A stretch of DNA of 64,000 bases, taken from Rhizorhabdus wittichii RW1 (GTDB lineage: Bacteria; Pseudomonadota; Alphaproteobacteria; Sphingomonadales; Sphingomonadaceae). Both the position numbers and the translations under genes were made by a program. The notes beneath the pieces were generated by a model. The model was not told where the DNA came from, did no database searches, and saw only the letters and a list, made by a program, of their open reading frames with translations. Below are positions 34,646 through 43,554 of this stretch, in pieces (the first letter of the stretch is position 1; the number at the start of each line of letters is the position of its first letter). The stretch covers positions 930,001 through 994,000 of the forward strand of contig CP000699.1 of the NCBI GenBank assembly GCA_000016765.1, given 5' to 3'.

Positions 34646-35348
34646 CTATGGTGGCGGTGTGTCGTCCTTCGTCCCCGCCGGCCATCGCCGCCGCCCCCCC
34701 CTTCGCCGCCACCGGCTCCTGCCCGGCCTTCTCGTCGTCCTGGTCGCGCTGGCCGGGTGCATCCCCTCGCCGCGCGCGCCGCGCCGCGGCTGGACGCCAC
34801 CGGTCGAGACGCCCGAGCGTTTCCGCCAGTGCGTCGCGGCGCTGCGGGCCGAGGGCGCGCAGGTCGAGGCGCTGCCCGACCGCCGCTTCGACAATGGCTG
34901 TTCGGCCACCTCCGCGGTCAAGCTGGTCGCGGTCGGCATTCCGGTGACCAATCTCGGCGCGGTCAAATGCGGAGCCGCCCTGCCCTTCGTCCGCTGGGTG
35001 CGGCAGGACGTGCCGACCCTGGCGCAGCGCTGGCTGGGTTCGGACGTCGTCCGGATCGAGAGCTTCGGCAGCTTCGCCTGCCGGCCGGTCAACAACCAGG
35101 CCGGCAACCGCCTGTCCGAACATGGCCGCGCCAATGCCATCGACATCGCCGCCTTCCGCCTCCGCGACGGTCGGCGGATCAGCGTCAAGGACGGCTGGAA
35201 CGGCGACGACCAGCAGATACGCGGATTCCTCCGCGCGCTCCACAAGGCCGCGTGCGGGCGCTTCTCGGTCGTGCTCGGGCCCGACGCCAACGCGCTCCAC
35301 CACGACCATTTCCATTTCGATATGGGCAGCGGTCCCTATTGCCGATAG
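34632..35348 (+). CDS. Extensin-like family lipoprotein
   Basis: A 238-aa protein with an N-terminal hydrophobic stretch ending in lipobox LAGC, then the extensin-like C-terminal domain: Cys-rich, with PVTNLGAVKCGAALPFVRWV, FACRPVNNQAGNRLSEHGRANAIDIAAF and ALHHDHFHFDMG. The SEHGRANAIDI and HHDHFH motifs resemble zinc D,D-peptidase active sites, so a peptidoglycan-related role is possible. ATG at 34632 lies inside the previous gene. Confidence 0.87.
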   Translation: MNAADYGGGVSSFVPAGHRRRPPLRRHRLLPGLLVVLVALAGCIPSPRAPRRGWTPPVETPERFRQCVAALRAEGAQVEALPDRRFDNGCSATSAVKLVAVGIPVTNLGAVKCGAALPFVRWVRQDVPTLAQRWLGSDVVRIESFGSFACRPVNNQAGNRLSEHGRANAIDIAAFRLRDGRRISVKDGWNGDDQQIRGFLRALHKAACGRFSVVLGPDANALHHDHFHFDMGSGPYCR

Positions 35349-35409
35349 ACATCCGCGCCTGCCCGCCCCTGTAATATCGGCGAAAGCCGACTATCTGTAA
35401 CAGAGAGAT

Positions 35410-36318
35410 ATGGCACACAGAAAAGTACCCAAGCGCGTCTTCCCCCGGGCCAAGGAGGATGCGGCGGTCGCCAAGACCGCCACCGAAACCCCGCAGACCA
35501 CCGACAGCGCGTACAAGCTCGCCTTCCAGGACACCGACTTCCTGCTGCGCGACGACCTGCGCCCGGTGCGCTTCCAGCTGGAGCTGCTGAAACCCGAGCT
35601 GCTGCTCGAGGAAGCGAACATCGGATCGACCTTCGTGATGTACGGTTCGGCCCGCATCCCCGAGCCGGGCAAGGCCGAGGCGCTGGTCAAGTCGGCGGTC
35701 ACCCCCAAGCAGCGGCGGATCGCCGAGCGGCTGCAGGCCAAGAGCCGCTATTATGACGAGGCGCGCAAGCTGGCCCAGACCGCCAGCCAGTGCCCGCTCG
35801 ACGCCGACGGCAAGCGCCAGTTCGTCGTCTGCTCGGGCGGCGGCCCGTCGATCATGGAAGCCGCCAATCGCGGCGCGCACGACGTCGGCGCGGAATCGAT
35901 CGGCCTCAACATCGTCCTGCCGTTCGAGCAGACGCCGAACGCCTATGTGACGCCGCATCTGAGCTTCCAGTTCCATTATTTCGCGCTGAGGAAGATGCAC
36001 TTCCTGCTGCGCGCCCGCGCGGTCGCGGCCTTCCCGGGCGGCTTCGGCACCTTCGACGAGCTGTTCGAGCTGCTCACCCTGGTCCAGACCGGCAAGATGG
36101 CGCAATTGCCGATCTTCCTGTTCGGCCAGGACTTCTGGCGCAGGGTGCTCGACTTCGACGCGCTGGTCGAGGAAGGCGTGATCGGCGAGAACGACCTCAA
36201 CCTGTTCCGCTTCGTCGAAACGGCGGAGGAGGCGTGGGAGAAGCTCAACCTCTATTACGCCACCCGCGAACGCTCCTATCGCCATCGCGATCCATCCACA
36301 CAGGCGGCGGCGGGTTGA
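35410..36318 (+). CDS. LOG family Rossmann-fold protein
   Basis: A 302-aa TIGR00730-type protein. VVCSGGGPSIMEAANRGAHDVG and FPGGFGTFDELFELLTLVQTGKM carry the PGGxGTxxE motif of lysine decarboxylase-like (LOG) nucleoside 5'-monophosphate phosphoribohydrolases. It has about 90 extra N-terminal residues with respect to short LOG enzymes, as in other sphingomonads. A small hairpin with a GAAA loop precedes the gene. Confidence 0.88.
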   Translation: MAHRKVPKRVFPRAKEDAAVAKTATETPQTTDSAYKLAFQDTDFLLRDDLRPVRFQLELLKPELLLEEANIGSTFVMYGSARIPEPGKAEALVKSAVTPKQRRIAERLQAKSRYYDEARKLAQTASQCPLDADGKRQFVVCSGGGPSIMEAANRGAHDVGAESIGLNIVLPFEQTPNAYVTPHLSFQFHYFALRKMHFLLRARAVAAFPGGFGTFDELFELLTLVQTGKMAQLPIFLFGQDFWRRVLDFDALVEEGVIGENDLNLFRFVETAEEAWEKLNLYYATRERSYRHRDPSTQAAAG

Positions 36319-36322
36319 ACCT

Positions 36323-36946
36323 TCAGGCCGGCGACGCGCCCGCGACGCCCTGCCCGCCGAGCGGAGCCTCCTCGCCGCGCGAATAGGTGCCGACCAGCAT
36401 GCCGGCGCCGAGCACCCGCCCCTGCAACCCGCGCACCAGCCCCGACCGGCCGGGATTGGGACCGACCTCGATCGTTTCGCTGAGCGCGAAGAGCTGGAAG
36501 ACATAGTCGTGGCTGCCATGTCCGCTCGGCGGATCAGGCGGCAGCCAGCCTTCGAACAGGCTGTTGCGGCCGACGTCGGGCCCTGCGGATGCGCCGTCGC
36601 CGTCGGCGACGATCGCTCCCTCGGGCAGGTGCCGTTCGTCGGGCGGGATGTTCCAGACGAGCGCATGGACCAGCGGCTGGAGCGCCGGGGCGTCGGGATC
36701 CTCGACGATCAGCGCGAGGCTGGCGGTGCCCGGCGGAACCTCTCCCCACAGCAGCGGCGGCGACACGCCCTCGCCGTCCGCGGTGAAGCGCACCGGCAGC
36801 CGCGCGCCCGACGCGAAGGCCGGGCTGCTCAGGTCGATCACCGCATCGCCGATCTCCAGCTCGGGCTGGGCGATCACCAGCTTCGAATGGCCTGCGCGGA
36901 CATTGCGCAGCATGGCTCCCAGCCAGCGGGGAAGATGTTCAAGCAT
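36323..36946 (-). CDS. YbhB/YbcL (PEBP-like) protein
   Basis: A 207-aa phosphatidylethanolamine-binding-fold protein. VRFTADGEGVSPPLLWGEVPPGTASLALIVEDPDAP, LVHALVWNIPPDERHLPEGA and GHGSHDYVFQLFAL are family signatures. The usual C-terminus is extended by a Gly/Ala tail. ATG at 36946 follows AAAGGAGGG at 11 bases. Biological role in bacteria is unclear. Confidence 0.88.
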   Translation of the reverse strand: MLEHLPRWLGAMLRNVRAGHSKLVIAQPELEIGDAVIDLSSPAFASGARLPVRFTADGEGVSPPLLWGEVPPGTASLALIVEDPDAPALQPLVHALVWNIPPDERHLPEGAIVADGDGASAGPDVGRNSLFEGWLPPDPPSGHGSHDYVFQLFALSETIEVGPNPGRSGLVRGLQGRVLGAGMLVGTYSRGEEAPLGGQGVAGASPA

Positions 36947-37072
36947 CGGTCGCGCTCCCTCCTTTCGGAGCATAATGCGCCAGACGAATTGCCGATCCGC
37001 GAAAATCGTTCCAGCGGCGCAAATCCGATCTCACCGCCTTCGGGGCCGGAAGGTCAATGGGGGGATATACGA

Positions 37073-37384
37073 ATGGCGATCGAGGGCTTGCCTTCGCGCA
37101 GGCCCCACGGCATCGCTCGGCGCATGGATCTCGACGCGCTCCTCCTCCATTATTTCGGCACCGACGACCTCGACGCGCTCGACGAGGCGGCGATCGAGGA
37201 CGGCCGCCAGCGGGTCGCGATCGCGTTCGGCACCGAACGCGATTCCGGCCGCCGCTTCGCGCTGTGGATACTGCTCCATGCGCTCGGCGCCGCGCCCGAT
37301 CCCGAGGTCGCGTTCAAGGATGCCAAGGATCGCAAGGCAGCCGAGGACTATGCCTGGGCGGCGCGGCGGATGGAGCGGCGTTGA
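37073..37384 (+). CDS. Small conserved hypothetical protein
   Basis: A 103-aa mostly helical protein (MDLDALLLHYFGTDDLDALDEAAIEDGRQRVAIAFGTERDSGRRFALWILLHALG then AFKDAKDRKAAEDYAWAARR). A second start exists at Met 18. It overlaps the next gene through TTGA, so they are co-translated. Function unknown. Confidence 0.7.
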   Translation: MAIEGLPSRRPHGIARRMDLDALLLHYFGTDDLDALDEAAIEDGRQRVAIAFGTERDSGRRFALWILLHALGAAPDPEVAFKDAKDRKAAEDYAWAARRMERR

Positions 37385-38541
37385 CCACGACGCTGTCGCT
37401 CGCCCAGGCGCGCCGCATCGCGCTCGCCGCGCAGGGCTTCGGCGCGGCCCGGCCGCCGGCGCCCGGCACCCTCCATCTGCGCCGCACGCTCGACCGGCTG
37501 GGCCTGCACCAGATCGACAGCGTCAACGTCCTGTCGCGCGCCCATTACCTCCCCGCCTTCTCGCGGCTCGGCCATTATGACCGCGCCGCGCTCGACGAGG
37601 CGGCCTGGGGCCGGCGATCGAAGCGGCGCATGTTCGAATATTGGGCGCATGAGGCGTCGCTGCTGCCGCTCGACCTCCACCCGCTGCTGCGCTGGCGCAT
37701 GGCCGAGGCCGATCGCGGCGAGCGCGGCTGGTCGTCGCTGCGCGTCTATGCGCGGGAGAAGCGCGGCGAGGTCGACGCCGTGCTCGACCGCATCCGCGCC
37801 GAAGGCCCCCTCGCAGTCTCCGACTTCGACGACGGCAAGAGCCGCAGCGGCTGGTGGGAATGGGGCGACAGCAAGCGCAAGCTCGAATGGCTGTTCTGGG
37901 CCGGCCATATCACCACCACCACCCGGCGCGGCGGGTTCGAGCGGGTCTACGACCTGACCGAGCGGGTGATCCCGCCCGCGATCCTCGCCCTGCCCACCCC
38001 GGACAAGGCGGCGGCGCACCGCGCGCTGGTCGCCCGCGCGGCCGCCGCGCTCGGCATCGCCACCGAGACCGACCTGCGCGACTATTTCCGGACCGGCGTC
38101 GCCGATACCAGGGCGGCGATCGCCGAGCTGGTCGAGGAAGGCGTCCTGCTGCCCGTCTCGGTCGCGGGCTGGCGCCGGCCCGCCTGGCTGCACCGCGACG
38201 CCCGCCATCCGCGCCGGGTGGACGCCCGCGCGCTGCTCGTTCCGTTCGATCCGCTGATCTGGGAGCGCGACCGCACCGAACGGCTGTTCGGCTTCCACTA
38301 CCGGATCGAGATCTACACCCCCGCCGAGAAGCGCCGCTACGGCTATTATGTCCTGCCCTTCCTGCTCGGCGACCGGCTGGTCGCGCGCGTCGACCTGAAG
38401 GCCGACCGGCAGGCGTCGGTGCTGCGCGTGCTGTCGACGCACCCCGAACCCGACGCCCCGGCCGCGACCCAGGCCGCGCTGGACGAGGAACTGGCGACGA
38501 TGGCCGGCTGGCTGGGCCTCGAGCGGGTGAGCCACGGATGA
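37381..38541 (+). CDS. YcaQ/AlkZ-type winged-helix DNA glycosylase
   Basis: A 386-aa HTH_42 protein. QARRIALAAQGF, LGLHQIDSVNVLSRAHYLPAFSRLG and FEYWAHEASLLPLDLHPLLRWRM are family marks. YcaQ/AlkZ enzymes unhook DNA interstrand crosslinks and excise bulky or azinomycin adducts; the QxD catalytic pattern is present as QID (about residue 42). The TTG start at 37381 overlaps the preceding TGA and has GGAG 6 bases before it. Confidence 0.87.
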   Translation: MTTTLSLAQARRIALAAQGFGAARPPAPGTLHLRRTLDRLGLHQIDSVNVLSRAHYLPAFSRLGHYDRAALDEAAWGRRSKRRMFEYWAHEASLLPLDLHPLLRWRMAEADRGERGWSSLRVYAREKRGEVDAVLDRIRAEGPLAVSDFDDGKSRSGWWEWGDSKRKLEWLFWAGHITTTTRRGGFERVYDLTERVIPPAILALPTPDKAAAHRALVARAAAALGIATETDLRDYFRTGVADTRAAIAELVEEGVLLPVSVAGWRRPAWLHRDARHPRRVDARALLVPFDPLIWERDRTERLFGFHYRIEIYTPAEKRRYGYYVLPFLLGDRLVARVDLKADRQASVLRVLSTHPEPDAPAATQAALDEELATMAGWLGLERVSHG

Positions 38542-38622
38542 TCGTGCCGCCATCGTTTTGATATGGACAGCCCGGGAAGCGGACAGCTAACGCTTCGCCT
38601 TGTCCGCAGGGAGATATAGGCG

Positions 38623-38754
38623 ATGCGTAACATGCTGGCGGTGACGGTTCTGGGCTGCGCGCTCCTGGCGCTCTGTGCCTGCAACACCGTGAAGGGCCTC
38701 GGCCGCGACATCCAGTCGGTCGGCGAGGCCGGCGACCGCGCCACCTTCAACTAA
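38623..38754 (+). CDS. Entericidin-type small lipoprotein
   Basis: Forty-three residues: signal region MRNMLAVTVLGCALLALC, lipobox LCAC, then NTVKGLGRDIQSVGEAGDRA. The N-T-x-x-G-x-G-x-D-I-x-x-x-G pattern is that of EcnA/EcnB family lipoproteins, linked to stress-induced lysis or envelope stress. AGGGAGATATAGG precedes the ATG. It is a stand-alone gene. Confidence 0.85.
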   Translation: MRNMLAVTVLGCALLALCACNTVKGLGRDIQSVGEAGDRATFN

Positions 38755-38755
38755 A

Positions 38756-38803
38756 GGGAAGCCTCCGGCGCCCGGCGAGCGCAGGGCCCGGAGGCGACTT
38801 CCC
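38756..38803 (+). terminator. Bulged hairpin after the entericidin gene
   Basis: Arms GGGAAG/CTTCCC and GCCTCCGG/CCGGAGGC separated by a two-base bulge, directly after the stop codon. No T run follows, so the terminator call is moderate. Confidence 0.5.
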
Positions 38804-38940
38804 TCGCGCGAACCAATCCACGCCCGGGCTTAGACATTGGTCTAGCCCCCCGATGCTTTCATCTCCCGAATGCTGTAAAAGCAATCCCGGCGCCTGGAAC
38901 GAGCAGGTTCGTTTTCCGGGCGGCGGGGGAGAATGGATCG

Positions 38941-39117
38941 ATGAAAGGCCGTGGACGCCATGCACATGCTCGCACTGCCATCATTTGTATTCCGGTAGGG
39001 TTGCTCGACGTCGGACGGGAGGACCGCTACCCGCCCTATGTCGGGCTGCTGATCGCCATCGGCGGATCGGCGCTGCTCTGGGCGATGATCGGCTGGGCTT
39101 TCGCCAAGCTCACCTGA
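38941..39117 (+). CDS. Small single-pass membrane protein
   Basis: Fifty-eight residues with a basic N-terminal part and one clear helix (VGLLIAIGGSALLWAMIGWAFA) near the C terminus. GGGGGAGA lies about 8 bases before the ATG. The helix is a coherent protein feature, whereas the overlapping frames give only Cys/Arg-rich sequence. No family recognised. Confidence 0.5.
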   Translation: MKGRGRHAHARTAIICIPVGLLDVGREDRYPPYVGLLIAIGGSALLWAMIGWAFAKLT

Positions 39118-39135
39118 CGACGGACTTCTCTTGTC

Positions 39136-39223
39136 CGTCACCCGGCGGAAGCCGGATCTCGGGAGAGAGGAGATGAGGTCTAGGCAGGAGCCTCCCGAGA
39201 TCCCGGCCTCCGCCGGGATGACG
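39136..39223. repeat. MITE-like element, copy 2
   Basis: Imperfect terminal inverted repeats of about 30 bases (39136-39165 and 39192-39223) that begin CGTCA and end CTCGGGAG, around a short centre. Same family as 40612-40708 and the short hairpin at 26168-26194. No coding capacity. Confidence 0.75.
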
Positions 39224-39265
39224 AGTGCCGTTGCGATCGCGGGACCAGACCCGTAAAGCGCGGCC

Positions 39266-40603
39266 ATGGTTCATCAGATACATGTGATCGGCGGCGGGCT
39301 CGCCGGTTCGGAAGCCGCGTGGCAGCTCGCCCAGGCCGGCATCCGCGTGCGCCTCTCCGAAATGCGCGGGATCGAGGCGACGCCGGCGCACCAGACCGAC
39401 AGCCTCGCCGAGCTGGTCTGCTCGAACAGCTTCCGTTCCGACGACCCGACCAACGCGGTCGGCCTGCTCCATGCCGAGATGCGGGCGCTGGGATCGCTGA
39501 TCATGGCCAAGGCCGACGCCCATCGCGTGCCCGCCGGCTCCGCGCTCGCGGTCGATCGCGAAGGCTATGCCGAAGCGGTCACCCACGCCGTCGCCGGGCA
39601 TCCCCTGATCGAGCTGGTCCGCGAACGGGTCGACGCGCTGCCGGCGGACGGCCCCGTGATCGTCGCCACCGGCCCGCTGACGGCCGCCGCGCTGGCGGAC
39701 TCGATCGGCGCGGCGACCGGCGCCGACGCGCTCGCCTTCTTCGACGCGATCGCGCCGATCGTCCACCATCACTCGATCGACATGGACGTCGCCTGGATGG
39801 CCTCGCGCTGGGACAAGGGCGAAACCAAGGACTATATCAACTGCCCGATGGACAAGGACCAGTATCTGGCCTTCCACCAGGCGCTGCTCGACGGCGAGAA
39901 GACCGCGTTCAAGGAGTGGGAGAAGGACACCCCCTATTTCGACGGCTGCATGCCGATCGAGGTGATGGCGGAACGCGGCGTCGACACGATGCGCTACGGC
40001 CCGATGAAGCCGGTCGGCCTCGACAATCCGCGCACCGGCCGCTGGCCCTATGCGGTCGTCCAGCTCCGCCAGGACAATGCGCTCGGCACATTGTGGAACA
40101 TGGTCGGCTTCCAGACCAAGTTGAAGCATGCCGAGCAGGTCCGCCTGTTCCGCACCATTCCCGGCCTGGGAAAGGCCGAGTTCGCGCGGCTCGGCGGCCT
40201 CCATCGCAACACCTTCATCCAGAGCCCCAAGCTGCTCGACGGCGCGCTGCGGCTGAAGTCGCGCCCGAACATCCGCTTCGCCGGGCAGATCACCGGCTGC
40301 GAAGGCTATGTGGAATCGGCGGCGATCGGCCTGCTCGCAGGACGGTTCGCGGCAGCCGAACTGCTCGGCCGGCCGATCGAGACGCCGCCCGCCGCCACCG
40401 CGCTCGGCGCGCTGCTGGGCCACATCACCGGCGGCGCGGAGGCCGACGGCTATCAGCCGATGAACGTCAATTTCGGCCTGTTCCCGCCGCTCGAAGGCGC
40501 GAAGGGCGGCCGCAAGCGCAAGGGCGACCGCAAGGCGATGATGGCCGAGCGCGCCGGCGAGGCGCTCAAGGCATGGATGGACGGCGGGGTCGAGCCGGCC
40601 TGA
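39266..40603 (+). CDS. trmFO: Folate-dependent tRNA (uracil-54-C5)-methyltransferase
   Basis: A 445-aa FAD and methylenetetrahydrofolate enzyme making ribothymidine 54. [42 protein letters not shown] (with the catalytic Cys), [22 protein letters not shown] and [22 protein letters not shown] are diagnostic. Length is normal. Confidence 0.97.
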   Translation: MVHQIHVIGGGLAGSEAAWQLAQAGIRVRLSEMRGIEATPAHQTDSLAELVCSNSFRSDDPTNAVGLLHAEMRALGSLIMAKADAHRVPAGSALAVDREGYAEAVTHAVAGHPLIELVRERVDALPADGPVIVATGPLTAAALADSIGAATGADALAFFDAIAPIVHHHSIDMDVAWMASRWDKGETKDYINCPMDKDQYLAFHQALLDGEKTAFKEWEKDTPYFDGCMPIEVMAERGVDTMRYGPMKPVGLDNPRTGRWPYAVVQLRQDNALGTLWNMVGFQTKLKHAEQVRLFRTIPGLGKAEFARLGGLHRNTFIQSPKLLDGALRLKSRPNIRFAGQITGCEGYVESAAIGLLAGRFAAAELLGRPIETPPAATALGALLGHITGGAEADGYQPMNVNFGLFPPLEGAKGGRKRKGDRKAMMAERAGEALKAWMDGGVEPA

Positions 40604-40611
40604 CCGTTCTT

Positions 40612-40708
40612 CGTCATCCCGGCGAAAGCCGAGATCTCATTTTTCTTTTCAGGAAATGCTCATAAACCAAGAGAAAGAAAAGAGATTCCAGCTTGCGCTG
40701 GAATGACG
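40612..40708. repeat. MITE-like element, copy 3
   Basis: Inverted flanks 40612-40638 and 40682-40708 (27 bases with several mismatches, both beginning CGTCATxCC) surround a 43-base AT-rich centre whose ends also pair. It sits exactly between the convergent trmFO and iron-permease genes and could act as a bidirectional terminator. Confidence 0.78.
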
Positions 40709-40716
40709 GAAAAATC

Positions 40717-41127
40717 TTAACGCCGCCGGATCAGGTGCGCGATGCTGTTGGTGTGATGGGGCTTGCCGTCCTCGCCTGGCGCATATTCCTCCTCGATCTC
40801 GCTGCGGATCTTCTCGAGTTCCTTCTCGGTCAGATGCTCGATGCCGATATAGCGATTGCGCGCATCGGCGACGGCGCGGAGCAGCTCGTCGAGCTTGGCC
40901 TGCATCGCCGCGGCATCGCGGTTCTGGGCGTTCTGGATCAGGAACACCATCAGGAAGGTCACGATCGTCGTCGTCGTGTTGACGATCAGCTGCCAGGTGT
41001 CCGAGAAACCGAACATCGGGCCGCTGAAACCCCAGACGACGATCGAACAGAAGGCGATGACGAAGGCGAGCGGCTGTCCCACGGCGCTGGCGATCCGGGC
41101 CGCGACGCGGGTGAAGAAATGTTCCAT
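40717..41127 (-). CDS. Low-affinity iron permease-like small membrane protein
   Basis: A 136-aa protein with two transmembrane helices (PLAFVIAFCSIVVWGFSGP and WQLIVNTTTTIVTFLMVFLIQNAQNRDAAAMQAKLDELLR) and a cytosolic acidic tail. The WQLIVNTxTTIxTFLMVFLIQ motif is that of the Fet4/PF04120 family. Iron transport by the bacterial members is not proven. Confidence 0.88.
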   Translation of the reverse strand: MEHFFTRVAARIASAVGQPLAFVIAFCSIVVWGFSGPMFGFSDTWQLIVNTTTTIVTFLMVFLIQNAQNRDAAAMQAKLDELLRAVADARNRYIGIEHLTEKELEKIRSEIEEEYAPGEDGKPHHTNSIAHLIRRR

Positions 41128-41272
41128 CGCCGTCCCTCCTGTCGATTACGCCGCGTTTTCCGATCCTTGCCGGCGATCGCGATCCCGCGCCGCCACGCTT
41201 TCACCGCGACAACCCTTGGGTTGCCCGGCTGTTCCGGTTGCGATGATCGGCTTTGGCCCCTAAGGCGTCGCG

Positions 41273-42454
41273 ATGGATGCATCGCAGCTTCGGGTCGCCC
41301 TGTTCACGGGCAACTACAACTATGTGCGCGACGGCGCGAACCAGGCGCTCAACCGGCTGGTGGCCTATCTGCTGGGCCAGGGCGCGGCGGTGCGCGTCTA
41401 TTCGCCGACCGTCGAGCAACCGGCCTTCCCGCCGACCGGCGACCTGATCAGCATTCCCTCGCTGCCGGTTCCGGGGCGCGCCGAATATCGCTTCCCGCTG
41501 ATGATCCCACCGAGCGTCAAGCGCGACATCAGCCGCTTCGCCCCGAACATCATGCACGTCGCCAGCCCCGAGATCCTCGGCCATCGCGCCGTGTCGCTCG
41601 CGCTGCGCCGCAAGCTGCCGGTGGTGGCGTCGGTCCACACCCGGTTCGAGACCTATTTCCGCTATTACGGCCTCGCCTTCCTCGAACCGATGGTCGAGGC
41701 GCTGCTGCGCCGCTTCTATCGCCGCTGCGACGCGATCTTCGCGCCGTCGGAATCGATGGCGCAGCTGCTTCGCGACCAGCGGATGAGCTATGACGTCGGC
41801 ATCTGGTCGCGCGGCATCGACCGCACGATCTTCAAGCCCGAGCGGCGCTGCGACGACTGGCGCCGGTCGCTGGGGATCGAAACCGACGAGGTGGTGATCG
41901 GCTTCGTCGGCCGGCTGGTGATGGAGAAGGGCCTCGACGTGTTCGCCGACACGATCGACCAGCTCGAACGGCGGCAGGTGCGCCACAAGGTGCTGGTGGT
42001 CGGCCACGGCCCGGCGCGCGAATGGTTCGAGAAACGCCTGCCCGGCGCGGTCTTCGCGGGCTTCCAGGCCGGCGAGAACCTCGGCCGCGCGGTGGCGTCG
42101 ATGGACATGCTGTTCAATCCGTCGGTCACCGAGACCTTCGGCAACGTCACGCTGGAGGCGATGGCCGCCGGCCTGCCCGTCGTCGCGGCGCGCGCGACCG
42201 GCAGCGAGAGCCTGATCGAGGACGGCGTGACCGGCCGGCTGATCGCCCCCGGCCGCACCCAGGCCTTCGCCGACGCGCTGCAGGCGCTCTGCGTCGATCC
42301 GGAGGTGCGGCGGACGATCGGCGAGGCCGGCTTGAAGGCCAGCGAGCGTTACGGCTGGGACCAGGTCAACCAGGAACTGGTCGACGCCTATATGCGCATC
42401 ATCCGCCAGCACGAGGCGGGGGTCAGGGTCACCCGGCAAAGCCCGGTTCCCTGA
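41273..42454 (+). CDS. Family 4 glycosyltransferase
   Basis: A 393-aa GT-B enzyme. An N-terminal acceptor domain (FTGNYNYVRDGANQALNRLVAYLLGQG; VASVHTRFETYFRYYGL) is followed by the nucleotide-sugar domain with IGFVGRLVMEKGLDVFADTI and the E-x7-E type motif in SVTETFGNVTLEAMAAGLPVVAARATGSESLI. It resembles glycosyltransferases that act on diacylglycerol or phosphatidylinositol, but the acceptor is unknown. Confidence 0.9.
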   Translation: MDASQLRVALFTGNYNYVRDGANQALNRLVAYLLGQGAAVRVYSPTVEQPAFPPTGDLISIPSLPVPGRAEYRFPLMIPPSVKRDISRFAPNIMHVASPEILGHRAVSLALRRKLPVVASVHTRFETYFRYYGLAFLEPMVEALLRRFYRRCDAIFAPSESMAQLLRDQRMSYDVGIWSRGIDRTIFKPERRCDDWRRSLGIETDEVVIGFVGRLVMEKGLDVFADTIDQLERRQVRHKVLVVGHGPAREWFEKRLPGAVFAGFQAGENLGRAVASMDMLFNPSVTETFGNVTLEAMAAGLPVVAARATGSESLIEDGVTGRLIAPGRTQAFADALQALCVDPEVRRTIGEAGLKASERYGWDQVNQELVDAYMRIIRQHEAGVRVTRQSPVP

Positions 42455-42470
42455 CCGAAAAGGCAGCCGG

Positions 42471-42803
42471 TCAGGCCGCTTTCCAGTCGAAGCTCAACGG
42501 CGCCTCGCGAAAGGCGAAGCGGTCGAGGTGGCGGGCCACCGCTCCCTTCAGCGCGTCGAGCTGCTCGTCCGAGCTGGCGTCGATGCGCACCTCCAGCGTC
42601 CCGTCGGTCGCGTCGAAGGTGGCCAGCCCGTCCCCCGGATGGTCGGCCCCTCGCGCATCGCGCGGGAAGACGACCGTTGCGTGGACCGGGGTGAACTCGA
42701 CCTCCAGGTTATGCGCCCAATGCTTGCAGAGCTGCTGGAGGTAGCGGCTGGCCGAAGCCGTCGGCACCGATGCGGTGGCGCTGGTCGTCATCGCCGCGCT
42801 CAC
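42471..42803 (-). CDS. DUF2218 family protein
   Basis: A 110-aa protein: YLQQLCKHWAHNLEVEFTPVHATVVFP and LEVRIDASSDEQLDALKGAVARHLDRFAFREAPLSFDWK match DUF2218, found beside metal- and siderophore-related genes in other bacteria. Its start overlaps the PadR stop (ATGA), so it is the regulator's operon partner. Confidence 0.87.
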   Translation of the reverse strand: MSAAMTTSATASVPTASASRYLQQLCKHWAHNLEVEFTPVHATVVFPRDARGADHPGDGLATFDATDGTLEVRIDASSDEQLDALKGAVARHLDRFAFREAPLSFDWKAA

Positions 42804-43432
42804 AGCCGCTCGATCTTGCGGGCCGCGTCGTCGAGGATCGCCGCCACCTCATGCGCGAGTTCGCCGCCGCGATCGCGCGACAGCCGGTCGCGCAGCACCA
42901 TGGCGAGGTTCATCATCGCCCGGCGGACCGGCATCCGGCTTTCGCCGCCGCCCTGCTCCTCGCCCAGCGCGTCGAGCCGCGCGAACAGCGCCTCGATCTT
43001 GTCGCCCTGCTCGCCGATCTCGAGCTTGCCGGCGTCGGTGATGCCGAACAGCCGCTTCGAGCCCTCGGCCGCCTGCTCGGCGATCTGGCCCATGTCCTCG
43101 AGCATCGTCAGCGTCGGATAGATGACGCCGGGGCTGGGCGCATAGGCGCCGCCGGTCCGCTCCTCGATCGCCTTGATCAGGTCATAGCCGTGGCGCGGCT
43201 GGTCGCCGATCAGCGCGAGCAGGATCAGCCGCAGCTCCGTTCCGTCGAACACGCGGCGCCGGCCGCCGCCCCGCCGGCCGCCCATGCCGCCGCCGAAGCC
43301 CTCCCCGAAGGGATCGAAGAAGCCGCCGCCGAAACCGCCGCCATGGCGGCCACGCATCGCGCGGAAACCGCCATGAAAGCCGCCGTGGCGGCCATGCTCC
43401 CGATGTCCTTTGTGAAATCCAAACAATGTCAT
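42800..43432 (-). CDS. PadR family regulator with a Gly/His-rich N-terminal tail
   Basis: A 210-aa regulator. Residues 1-62 are extremely rich in Gly, His, Arg and Phe (FHKGHREHGRHGGFHGG and similar), then comes the PadR winged helix (LRLILLALIGDQPRHGYDLIKAIEERTGGAYAPSPGVIYPTLTMLEDMGQI) and a helical dimer domain. A His-rich tail of this kind could sense a metal. It precedes DUF2218 and probably represses its own operon via the dyads at 43450-43485. Confidence 0.92.
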   Translation of the reverse strand: MTLFGFHKGHREHGRHGGFHGGFRAMRGRHGGGFGGGFFDPFGEGFGGGMGGRRGGGRRRVFDGTELRLILLALIGDQPRHGYDLIKAIEERTGGAYAPSPGVIYPTLTMLEDMGQIAEQAAEGSKRLFGITDAGKLEIGEQGDKIEALFARLDALGEEQGGGESRMPVRRAMMNLAMVLRDRLSRDRGGELAHEVAAILDDAARKIERL

Positions 43433-43449
43433 TCTCCAATTTCTGGTTA

Positions 43450-43485
43450 TATCGAATCATTCTCGATAGCTCTAAGATATATCTT
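43450..43485. promoter_or_regulatory. Two dyads in the PadR promoter
   Basis: TATCGA-N7-TCGATA at 43450-43468 and the perfect 12-base palindrome AAGATATATCTT at 43474-43485, 18-53 bases before the PadR start and before divergent rarA. PadR proteins often bind AT-rich dyads in their own promoter; binding here is inferred. Confidence 0.6.
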
Positions 43486-43554
43486 GAAAGAGTTTTTGCA
43501 AGAGACTTTCCGCGCCCCCTGTCCGGCCCGCGATCACGCCCCTATATCGTCGCG

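Noticed and set aside
35370-35400. Small hairpin with GAAA loop before the LOG gene
   Set aside because: Only five pairs; too short to call a regulatory element, although its loop resembles the dispersed repeat tip.
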